From positions 62,001 to 126,000 of the forward strand of contig CAXXQT010000002.1 of assembly GCA_963674575.2 (NCBI GenBank): a stretch of DNA of 64,000 nucleotides. The letters run 5' to 3'. Below are positions 8,567-15,312 of the stretch, piece by piece. Made by a program: the position numbers and the translations under genes. Each line of letters starts with the position of its first letter. The stretch's first letter is position 1. The DNA is from JAAYAY01 sp963674575. GTDB lineage: Bacteria > Planctomycetota > Planctomycetia > Pirellulales > Thermoguttaceae. The notes under the pieces were generated by a model that saw only the letters and a list, made by a program, of their open reading frames with translations, searched no databases and had not been told where the DNA came from.

Positions 8567-8625
8567 CGGCTTCCAGCCATCCACGTCGTTTCGCAGAGGC
8601 GACGGATGGTTGGAAGCCGATTTTG
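8567..8625 (+). terminator. Rho-independent terminator after the DUF1559 gene
   Basis: A 16-bp stem (CGGCTTCCAGCCATCC at 8567-8582 pairs with 8604-8619, one wobble) is followed by ATTTTGAT. It lies 40 bases after the stop codon, as expected for a monocistronic, highly expressed gene. Confidence 0.8.
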
Positions 8626-8660
8626 ATAGGGTTCAGGGTTCAGGAAGCAGGGGCAGGATT

Positions 8661-8740
8661 GTTGGAGTCCAGGCTTCAGCCTGCAATAACTCCCTCCCCA
8701 GCGAGCGCAGCGAGCGAGGGGGAGGGGCGGGGGAGGGGGA
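8661..8740 (+). repeat. GTTGGAGTCC repeat (copy 2) plus CCCTCCCC/GGGGAGGG hairpin
   Basis: 8661-8684 repeats the 24-base element seen at 4557. It is followed by CCCTCCCC (8692-8699) that can pair with GGGGGAGGGG (8718-8727) across an AGCGAGCGCAGCGAGCGA loop. No coding signal is seen. Confidence 0.55.
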
Positions 8741-8806
8741 ATGCAGCGTACCAGGGCTCAGGGTTCAGGAGACCGAGTGAGCTTTGTACCCCAATCAATA
8801 CTCAGC

Positions 8807-9748
8807 TCAAAGCAGGCTCTCGACGAACTGCCGGGCTTTCTTCGCCTCGGCCAGAATGGCCTTCTGGTCTTCCGGATCGGGGCGAGAAACGCACTCGATC
8901 ACGAGGTGGCCCTTAGTGAAACCGCCCTTGCGGAGCCTGGCCAGGACCTTCGGAAAATCGACGCGTCCCGTGCCGGGGGTGAGCCACACGTCGCAGGCCG
9001 GCTTTCCGTCCCGCTCGACCATGTCGAAATCCTTGATGCACATGCCGGTCCGGACCAGGCCGTCGACGGTGGCGGCATCGTCGACGGGGTCGAGTTCGCC
9101 CTTGGAATAGTAGAAGATATTGCCCGGGTCGTACCAGAGATCGAAATCCTTGTGGCCGACCTTTTCGATCCACTTGCGGCACTGGGGGCCGGTGGAGTTG
9201 AGTCCGCCGTGGGGTTTGACGGTGACCGCGAGCTTCTTCTCGGCCGCATAGTCGCAGCATTCGGCGATGGCCTGGTAGTAGGCGGCCACGAGATCTTCTT
9301 TGCCGACACCGCCCATGAGCAGGGACTTGGCGCCGGCCGCGGCGCAGGCGTCGATCAGCCGCCGCATTCCGGCGATCCCTTCCTCCAACGATTTCTGGAC
9401 GGGGATCCCGCCGCCGTAGATCGATGGGATCGAGAGCCCGCGTTTCTTGACTTCCTCACCGATCCGGGCGGCTTCATCGACCGGCGTGTCCTGCTGGATC
9501 ACAAGACGCCGGCCGTCCGTGTTGGTGGTCATCAGCCCCGCATGCTTGAAGCCGGCCTCGGCAATCGCGTCGAGGGCGATACGATAGTCGAAACGATCCC
9601 AGGGTCGGGTGTAGATTCCGACCGTGTAGGAAGCGGACGGCGTCTCGGCCTTTGCGGAACTTGTCCATGGAGCCGCCGTCCAGGCCGCTCCCGCCACAGC
9701 CGCCGCCTTGAGAAAGTCTCGCCGATTGGTCGTGGTTGCCTGATTCAT
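8807..9748 (-). CDS. Tat-exported sugar phosphate isomerase/epimerase-like TIM-barrel protein
   Basis: The protein has 313 residues from ATG 9748, preceded by AGGGGA. The N terminus is a twin-arginine signal (TTNRRDFLKAAAVAGAAW), so the protein is predicted to be exported folded. The rest is an AP endonuclease family 2 / xylose isomerase-like TIM barrel with conserved acidic and His positions in LLMGGVGKEDL, VKPHGGLN, WYDPGNIF and HLVIECV segments that normally bind a divalent metal. The family isomerises or epimerises sugars, inosose or hydroxypyruvate-type substrates. The substrate is unknown. It converges with repeats downstream and is divergent from the EF-hand esterase. Confidence 0.9.
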   Translation of the reverse strand: MNQATTTNRRDFLKAAAVAGAAWTAAPWTSSAKAETPSASYTVGIYTRPWDRFDYRIALDAIAEAGFKHAGLMTTNTDGRRLVIQQDTPVDEAARIGEEVKKRGLSIPSIYGGGIPVQKSLEEGIAGMRRLIDACAAAGAKSLLMGGVGKEDLVAAYYQAIAECCDYAAEKKLAVTVKPHGGLNSTGPQCRKWIEKVGHKDFDLWYDPGNIFYYSKGELDPVDDAATVDGLVRTGMCIKDFDMVERDGKPACDVWLTPGTGRVDFPKVLARLRKGGFTKGHLVIECVSRPDPEDQKAILAEAKKARQFVESLL

Positions 9749-9830
9749 CGCCGGTCCCCTGGATTGCGTGTTTCCGAAGCAACAGAACTGGCCACATTGT
9801 AATGGGAGCCGAGCCTGGAGGGAAACGATC

Positions 9831-9874
9831 GAAAGCGGAAAGCGGGGAGCGGAGAGCGGAGAGCGGAGAGCGGG
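9831..9874 (+). repeat. Short tandem repeat, 7-base period
   Basis: Units close to GGAGAGC or GGAAAGC are repeated about six times between the Tat isomerase and the EF-hand esterase. It is a simple repeat that may vary in length between strains. Confidence 0.7.
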
Positions 9875-9997
9875 GTCTCGCGATGGAGTCTCGACAATGT
9901 GTTCCATTGCCAATGTTGAAATCCCTCCGTGGGGGTGTTACTGTGGCAGGTGAACAAGCGGCTCATCCCACATTCCTGACCTCCGGGGGCTTCCTTC

Positions 9998-11068
9998 ATG
10001 AAGATGTGCATTGCCACGGCGACTCTCTGTCTGAGCTTTGTCGGCACCGCTGTCCAGGCAAGGGCAGACGAGCGGAACTCGGAAAACACGCCGGCTCTCA
10101 AGAAGCTCCTGGAGCGTCACCCCGAGGCCGATCTGAACAAGGACGGCATTCTCACGCTTGAGGAGGTTCACCAGGTCCAGGAGCGGATCAAGCAACTTCG
10201 TCAGCGACGTGAGGCCGGGAGGAATCGCGGGCCGGCCGTCCCGCCAACGGAAGCCGATGTGGCCTACGGCCCGCACGAGCGAAACGTGCTCGACTTCTGG
10301 AAGGCCGACTCGAACGAGCCGACGCCTCTTCTGGTCTGGATTCACGGCGGCGGATTTCGGGGGGGCGATAAGAAGTCGATTCCGGGCACGTTGCTCAAGG
10401 GCTGCCTGGAGGCGGGGATCTCCTGCGCGTCGATCAACTATCGCCTTACCGACTCGGCGCCCTATCCGGCCCAAATGCTCGACAGCGCCCGGGCCGTCCA
10501 GTTCCTTCGCACGAAGGCCGGCGAATGGGGCCTCGATCCGAAGCGGTTTGCGGCGGGCGGCGGCTCGGCCGGCTCCGGCATCTCCCAATGGCTCGCCTTC
10601 CACGACGACCTGGCCAAGTCGGACTCGGACGACCCCGTCAGCCGCCAGTCCACGCGGCTGACTTGCGTCCTGCCGATCGGCATGCAGTCAACCTACGATC
10701 CGCGGGTGATCAAGGAGATCATTCCCGGCAAGGCTTATGAGCACCCGGCCCTGCCCGCGTTCTTCGACGTTCCCGACGACTGGAACCTGGAAACTGGTGC
10801 GATCGATGAGAAAACCGATCGACTGTTCAGGGATGCCTCGCCCATCAATCATCTGACGGCAGACGATCCGCCCATCTTCGTCATGAACTCCGCCCGGGCC
10901 GCCACCGACGGCAACATTCACCACCCCAACTTCGGCAAGCATTTGAAGGCGGCCGCCGACAAACTGGGAATCGAGTGTCACGTGACACTCGACACCGACT
11001 ACGAATCCCAGGACGCCGCCTATGCCGAGATGGTCAAGTTTCTGAAGAAGTGCTTTGGCATGCCGTGA
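9998..11068 (+). CDS. Secreted EF-hand alpha/beta hydrolase (esterase/lipase-like)
   Basis: The protein has 356 residues. A signal peptide of about 25 residues (MKMCIATATLCLSFVGTAVQ, cut near ARA-DE) is followed by a single EF-hand calcium loop (DLNKDGILTLEE, about residues 46-57). The alpha/beta hydrolase domain has the oxyanion motif LVWIHGGGFRGGD and a nucleophile region GGGSAGSGIS in place of the usual GxSxG with a preceding acid. A late DTDYES and a missing obvious catalytic His make the triad uncertain. The domain order resembles the protein at 53345-54388, so the two look like paralogues. It probably hydrolyses esters outside the cytoplasm, perhaps on polysaccharides. Confidence 0.82.
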   Translation: MKMCIATATLCLSFVGTAVQARADERNSENTPALKKLLERHPEADLNKDGILTLEEVHQVQERIKQLRQRREAGRNRGPAVPPTEADVAYGPHERNVLDFWKADSNEPTPLLVWIHGGGFRGGDKKSIPGTLLKGCLEAGISCASINYRLTDSAPYPAQMLDSARAVQFLRTKAGEWGLDPKRFAAGGGSAGSGISQWLAFHDDLAKSDSDDPVSRQSTRLTCVLPIGMQSTYDPRVIKEIIPGKAYEHPALPAFFDVPDDWNLETGAIDEKTDRLFRDASPINHLTADDPPIFVMNSARAATDGNIHHPNFGKHLKAAADKLGIECHVTLDTDYESQDAAYAEMVKFLKKCFGMP

Positions 11069-11084
11069 TGGCAGAGTACTTCCA

Positions 11085-12191
11085 TTAGCGCTCCTCAGCG
11101 TTCATGAGCGGTTTCCCCTCTCCAACCGGAGGCGAACCGATTCTTCGGGCTTGGATGGACTCACCGCCCTTGCGGATGAAGACGTCGCGAGCGCCCACAT
11201 TCCCGATGACGACCCAGTAGTTGATGTCGCCCACGCCGAGGTTGTTCGGGTCGTTGAGGTCCGCAGCCGTTGCCTGCCAGGCGTTTTGCGCATCGGTCTG
11301 CCCCTGGCCGGGCTGCTCGATATTCAATTGCTCGATCGAGAATCCGTGCCTGCCCGTCACCGTGATCATGTTGGTGTTGCGGTATGCGCCGACTCGGGCA
11401 AAGCGGGAGGCATGATGAGCCTGGACGAGTTCCAGCCCGTTGATGTTGCCGGCAACCACGAGGTTGTCCCCGTCGGTGTGCTCGTTGACGAGAATGCCCG
11501 TGTGATAGCCGGTCACGACCACGTTGCGGAGGACGGTCAGGGCCGCGTTGTTGATGGCCGGGGTGACGATGCCCCGGGCGCCGTGGGTTGGCTTGGAGGC
11601 CTGCACGTTGTAGACGCCCGTATTGACGAACACGTTCTCCAGCTTGCATTGCAGGGCGTAGTTGAGGTCGATCCCGCCGATGCGTGGATCGTCATAGGTT
11701 CGGACCTCCAGGTTCTTGAGGACGACATTAACGGCCGAGAAGCCCGCATAGAGCGAGTTCGGCGGACTGTCGGCAGTGATGACGGCGGGGCCCTCCTGCG
11801 ACAGACACTTGATGATCGTGCCGTTGTTTGGCAACGAGTTTGATCCGATTGTGCCGAAGACGGGTGTCGGTTCACATTCGCCCACGATTTCCACGGTGAG
11901 CCAACTGGGCACTTCCTTGGAAACGCCGGGGATTGCGATTCTGCCCCGGTAGACGCCGGTTGGCAGAAACATCCGCCCACCCCCCGCCTCAATGACCGCC
12001 TCCAGGCATGCCGTGAACGCTGCGGTGTTGTCGGTCTTGTCGTCGCCTACGGCGCCGTAATCGAGGGCGTTGAACACGTGCGATCCCGCGGCGCTGACGC
12101 CTGGGCTCGCTTCCTTGGTTCCGTCCCGTCCGACGGCGCCGCTCGCTATGAGCCAGGCAGAGATTGTCATCAGGAGAATTGTTGTTCGCAT
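11085..12191 (-). CDS. Secreted pectate-lyase-3-like parallel beta-helix protein
   Basis: The protein has 368 residues from ATG 12191, with AAGGAA upstream. A signal peptide (MRTTILLMTISAWLIASGAV) is present. The start of the mature protein carries the pectate lyase superfamily 3 hallmark (FNALDYGAVGDDKTDNTAAF) and GGGRMFLPTGVY. The rest is rich in short beta-helix turns (LKNLEVRTYDD, LRNVVVTGYHTGILVN). Members include GH28-related polysaccharide lyases and hydrolases and phage tail-spike-like proteins. The catalytic class cannot be assigned from sequence. Its stop lies 16 bases from that of the EF-hand esterase, so the two genes converge closely. Confidence 0.85.
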   Translation of the reverse strand: MRTTILLMTISAWLIASGAVGRDGTKEASPGVSAAGSHVFNALDYGAVGDDKTDNTAAFTACLEAVIEAGGGRMFLPTGVYRGRIAIPGVSKEVPSWLTVEIVGECEPTPVFGTIGSNSLPNNGTIIKCLSQEGPAVITADSPPNSLYAGFSAVNVVLKNLEVRTYDDPRIGGIDLNYALQCKLENVFVNTGVYNVQASKPTHGARGIVTPAINNAALTVLRNVVVTGYHTGILVNEHTDGDNLVVAGNINGLELVQAHHASRFARVGAYRNTNMITVTGRHGFSIEQLNIEQPGQGQTDAQNAWQATAADLNDPNNLGVGDINYWVVIGNVGARDVFIRKGGESIQARRIGSPPVGEGKPLMNAEER

Positions 12192-12202
12192 CGGGGTTCC
12201 TT

Positions 12203-12832
12203 CTATTTCTTACATGGCACCGTCACGTATCGTCCAACGCGGGCGCAATAGTCGCGATACGCCTCGCCGTATTGCCCGCGGAGAAAGCGCTCCTCGCGGC
12301 AGATCGTTTCGTGGATCATCAGGAAGAGGATTCCGGCCAGCAGGAGGAACACCAGCCGGCCCTGAACCAGGAACATACCAGTGAATAGCAGGTCGAAGCC
12401 CAGATAGATCGGATTCCGCGTCCACTCGAAGATCCCCGTGGTGACGAGGCCCCCAGGAGTCTCGCGGTCGATCCCCAACCGCCAGGAGTTGCCGAATACC
12501 ACGAGCGCCATCCCGTAGATCACCACCCCGGCCGTGAGCAGGAGCGAGCCGACGACCTTTGCGGCGGTGTTGTCGATCAGTTTCACGCCAAGCGACGAGA
12601 TCACGAAGGACTTGGGAAGGGGCCACGAATACGCAATCACATGGTAGGCCCAAGCAAGAAGGGATGTGACCAATACTAGGTCGCAGAACATCTCGACGGG
12701 CGTTCGCTCCCAATCGACGGCAATCACGCGAATCCCGCGACGGTAGAGCATCGCGCCGCGTGCGATTCCCAGGCAAGCCAGGCATATCAGGGTCACGAGC
12801 GGGAACAGTTCGAAGAATCGGTTCATGGTCAT
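12203..12832 (-). CDS. Isoprenylcysteine/phospholipid methyltransferase-like membrane protein
   Basis: The protein has 209 residues from ATG 12832 (or 203 from ATG 12826; neither has a strong ribosome site). It has five or so membrane spans. The C-terminal part carries the ICMT/PEMT signature: GLVTTGIFEWTRNPIYLG, then HETICREERFL and YGEAYRDYCARVGRYV. These motifs bind S-adenosylmethionine in integral membrane methyltransferases. Bacterial members often have lipid or small-molecule substrates, which are unknown here. It is 11 bases downstream of the pectate-lyase-like gene start on the same strand, so the two may share a transcript. Confidence 0.85.
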   Translation of the reverse strand: MTMNRFFELFPLVTLICLACLGIARGAMLYRRGIRVIAVDWERTPVEMFCDLVLVTSLLAWAYHVIAYSWPLPKSFVISSLGVKLIDNTAAKVVGSLLLTAGVVIYGMALVVFGNSWRLGIDRETPGGLVTTGIFEWTRNPIYLGFDLLFTGMFLVQGRLVFLLLAGILFLMIHETICREERFLRGQYGEAYRDYCARVGRYVTVPCKK

Positions 12833-12951
12833 GGGAGAAGTGCCTTGGCGGTTGGGATGGCTCCTGAAGCCTCTGGGCTCGGTTGCCAACGCTCGTTTTC
12901 TGCAATTCTGGTTCAGAGAGAGACAAGCGAGAACTCAGAAAGAAGAAGGAT

Positions 12952-12981
12952 GGCCACGAAAAACACAAAAATGCACGAAAA
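12952..12981 (+). repeat. Dispersed GGCCACGAA-type repeat, copy 2
   Basis: The sequence GGCCACGAAAAACACAAAAA is followed by TGCACGAAAA. It lies in the gap between the methyltransferase and the 90-residue protein and is related to 113-143 and 17389-17420. Confidence 0.5.
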
Positions 12982-13083
12982 GATAAGGAAGGAAGCTCCT
13001 TTCTGAGGCGAGTCGTTTCTGCGTCGGTCAAATGTCGGGCCTGGCGACATGATTCTGAGGGCCAGGGTAACAGGCTGTCCATT

Positions 13084-13356
13084 CTATTCAAGTTTGTTTG
13101 CTTCAGATGGGGCCTGGCCATGCCTTGTCATCTGCACGGGGCTCTGCTGCTCGTCGTAAATCCAGAATTCGACGAGCGGATTCTTGGCAACTTCGGCACA
13201 CGCGAATTCCAGAGCCGCCTCCAATGAATCGAAGACCCTCCACGCATCGCCTTGGTCTCCGAGTCGCCACTGCCCGTCAATTCGAAGCACGATGCCTGTT
13301 GCAACTTCGGCACTGATTACCGCGTGCTGTCCCGCTTCCAATTTCGGAAAGTCCAT
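13084..13356 (-). CDS. Hypothetical protein, 90 residues
   Basis: Started at ATG 13356, 16 bases after the stop of the upstream gene; an ATG at 13404 would overlap that gene. The protein is cytoplasmic, acidic and Trp-containing (MDFPKLEAGQHAVISAEV, WRVFDSLEAALEFACAEV, WIYDEQQ). No family is recognised. It is the last of three closely spaced same-strand genes (DUF4272 lipoprotein, exported protein, this one), with gaps of 18 and 16 bases that suggest one transcript. The open frame extends far upstream but that part is antisense-like and Ser-rich, unlike real protein. Confidence 0.6.
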   Translation of the reverse strand: MDFPKLEAGQHAVISAEVATGIVLRIDGQWRLGDQGDAWRVFDSLEAALEFACAEVAKNPLVEFWIYDEQQSPVQMTRHGQAPSEANKLE

Positions 13357-13372
13357 GGTTTCAGACCGCCCG

Positions 13373-13912
13373 TCAAGGGCGGTTCCTATTCGCTGCTTCG
13401 ACATCTGCTTGTGCTGGGGGCAGTTGGATTCGTTGCGACAGGAGGACGCGGTCTTTCCCGCCGGTTGTCTCAACATAGCTGACGATGACTTCCGGGTCGT
13501 CATGCTTTCGCAACGGAAACACGAAACCACGGGAATAGGCAACGGTAACGTAGCCTGGTGGAGACTCGAACTCGTACTTGAGTATAACGGTATCGGGAGA
13601 TTCCTTCTTGTCATCGAAGTCATGGAGGCTTCGGCCTTTCGTGTCGAGCACCTCCAGCGAGAAACTCCGCTCAGTTGCGGGGTTTCTGGGTGGGTGCTCG
13701 AAATTGCAGAACAGGATGTCGCGGTCTGCATCGACCTTCACGGCGAAGTAGAAGCCGTTCGTGTCGGCCGCAAAGAGAAGTCGCGTATTGGGAACGTCAA
13801 TGATGCGAAGCCAGTTGAGCAGCGAGTCTGGCTTCAGCGGCGCATCTTGAGCAGCGGTGACCGTTGAAGTTGACAGTACTGCCAGCAACATCAAGGGAAT
13901 GAACCGGACCAT
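13373..13912 (-). CDS. Hypothetical exported protein, 179 residues
   Basis: ATG 13912 is preceded by AAGGAAC. A signal peptide of about 21 residues (MVRFIPLMLLAVLSTSTVTA, cut near AQDAP) leads a mostly beta-strand protein (LFAADTNGFYFAVKVDADRD, FSLEVLDTKG, YVTVAYSRGFVFPL). No known domain is recognised. It sits between a DUF4272 lipoprotein gene and a small cytoplasmic protein gene, all on one strand. The C terminus is basic and Asn/Arg-rich (AANRNRP). Confidence 0.65.
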   Translation of the reverse strand: MVRFIPLMLLAVLSTSTVTAAQDAPLKPDSLLNWLRIIDVPNTRLLFAADTNGFYFAVKVDADRDILFCNFEHPPRNPATERSFSLEVLDTKGRSLHDFDDKKESPDTVILKYEFESPPGYVTVAYSRGFVFPLRKHDDPEVIVSYVETTGGKDRVLLSQRIQLPPAQADVEAANRNRP

Positions 13913-13930
13913 GTCGTCTGTGTTCCTTTC

Positions 13931-14716
13931 CTAGGTATCCGTGGATACGTCGTCCCATTCTTGATCCATGTATCCGATCAGCCAATTCAAGGCGTAATGG
14001 CGTTCCATGACGATGCCGCCATCCAATCCGGCCGGAGCTTCGCGGTTGTTGATACGGGCATCCACGACCGCCCAATGATAGCGATAGAGCAAATCGGCGG
14101 CATCAAGGATCTCGCTTTGGGGTCTGAGCTTTGATTTCTTGAGGAATCCGTCTCGGCCATTTTCTTGAAGGAACGACACTGCGAGTCCTGCGTCGCAGAT
14201 CTTGTCGGGTCGCTCCAGTTCGTCGACGAAGCCCAGGGCCCACAGCATCACCCAATAGCACTCGTATCGCCAGGCGAACTGAACGCGATCGTGCTCGGTC
14301 GGGTTGGGATTGTTGATGAACTGCTTCTCTTTCGGCGTGAATGCGGACGCCAGTTCGTATTTGTCGATCAGTTGATCGACAATCGGCTGCTCGAGCCCTT
14401 CGCCTTTGACGGCCACAACGCAGAGGGCCATGGCACGTGTCGCGACCTGCTCGGTTGTCCGGCGTGTGGATTCCGCCTCGGTCTCGATCACCGGCAAAGA
14501 CTCAAGGACGGGAACCTCCTCGGCCTTGAGGATCGCGATGGAACGAGCTCTTCGTGATTCGGCTTCGGCAGACATTTTTGATTCCTGCTGTTTGACGTGT
14601 TGTCGTCGTGCTGCCAGATCGTCTGTCGGCTTGCCGTCTGAAGACCTCGTGCCGTCGGAGCAGCCGGTCATCATGGCAAACGCGAGCACCAGAACAATGG
14701 TCACTACCAGACGCAT
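13931..14716 (-). CDS. DUF4272 lipoprotein
   Basis: The protein has 261 residues, with GGAGT before ATG 14716. The N terminus is a lipoprotein signal ending MMTGC. A charged helical linker follows, then the DUF4272 domain from about residue 70: RAMALCVVAVKGEG, FTPKEKQFINNP, RYECYWVMLWALGFVDELERP, then RPQSEILDAADLLYRYHWAV and RHYALNWLIGYMDQEWDDVS. These blocks match the family well. DUF4272 has no known biochemical function. Most members lack a signal peptide, so membrane anchoring is unusual. Confidence 0.88.
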   Translation of the reverse strand: MRLVVTIVLVLAFAMMTGCSDGTRSSDGKPTDDLAARRQHVKQQESKMSAEAESRRARSIAILKAEEVPVLESLPVIETEAESTRRTTEQVATRAMALCVVAVKGEGLEQPIVDQLIDKYELASAFTPKEKQFINNPNPTEHDRVQFAWRYECYWVMLWALGFVDELERPDKICDAGLAVSFLQENGRDGFLKKSKLRPQSEILDAADLLYRYHWAVVDARINNREAPAGLDGGIVMERHYALNWLIGYMDQEWDDVSTDT

Positions 14717-14887
14717 GGGAAGAGACTCCTGAGTTCTTGTTCTTCGGCGATCACTCTTGTAGCGGGATACGCCAATCCAACGAGAACAACCTACCTGGAT
14801 CTGGCCCTGCCGACAAGCATTTCGGGCCGCGGCGCAACGAGAAATCTCACTCTCTGAAGAGGGGGTGATTGCGGTCGTCGCGTGCTG
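14717..14887. other. Short gap before the tandem array
   Basis: This is the upstream region of the DUF4272 gene. No open frame or recognised site is present. Together with the array it makes a 587-base non-coding stretch. Confidence 0.4.
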
Positions 14888-15312
14888 TTGAAACTCAGGC
14901 TTTAGCGTGCCGTGATTGTCGCGAAGTCGTTGATTGTTTGGCGGACGGCACGACGGAGCGTGCCTGCTACCTTGAGTTGGAGTCCAGGCTTTAGCCTGCT
15001 TGGGTCTTCAGGAATCGCGAAGAATACGGCGGCAAGGATGCCACCCTACGGAGGATTGGAATCCAGGCTTGAGCGTGCTGTGATTTTCGCGAAGTCGTTG
15101 ATTGTTTGGCGGACGGCACGACGGAGCGTGCCTGCTACCTTGAGCTGGAGTCCAGACTTTAGCCTGCTTGGGTCTTCAGGAATCGCGAAGAATACGGCGG
15201 CAAGGATGCCACCGCCACGGAGCGTTGGAGTCCTGGCTTCAGCCTGCTCTGATTCTCGCGAAGTCGTTGATTGCTTGGCGGACGGCACGGCGGAGCGTGC
15301 CTGCTACTTTGT
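14888..15312. repeat. Tandem array, 168-169 bp period, about 2.5 copies, built from two palindrome families
   Basis: Copies start near 14888, 15056 and 15225. Each unit joins a GTTGGAGTCCAGGCTTTAGC-type palindrome to a GGCACG-acggag-CGTGCC hairpin with CTAC at its foot (14967-14970, 15135-15138, 15304-15307; GTAG on the minus strand). The last CTAC gives the stop codon of the alpha-galactosidase-like gene. The array can be read as protein on the plus strand, but only because of the repeats. It is not a CRISPR: the units are too long and have no spacers. Confidence 0.8.

Noticed and set aside
14888..15312. Possible CRISPR array
   Set aside because: The repeats are long and adjacent without unique spacers; no cas genes in the window.
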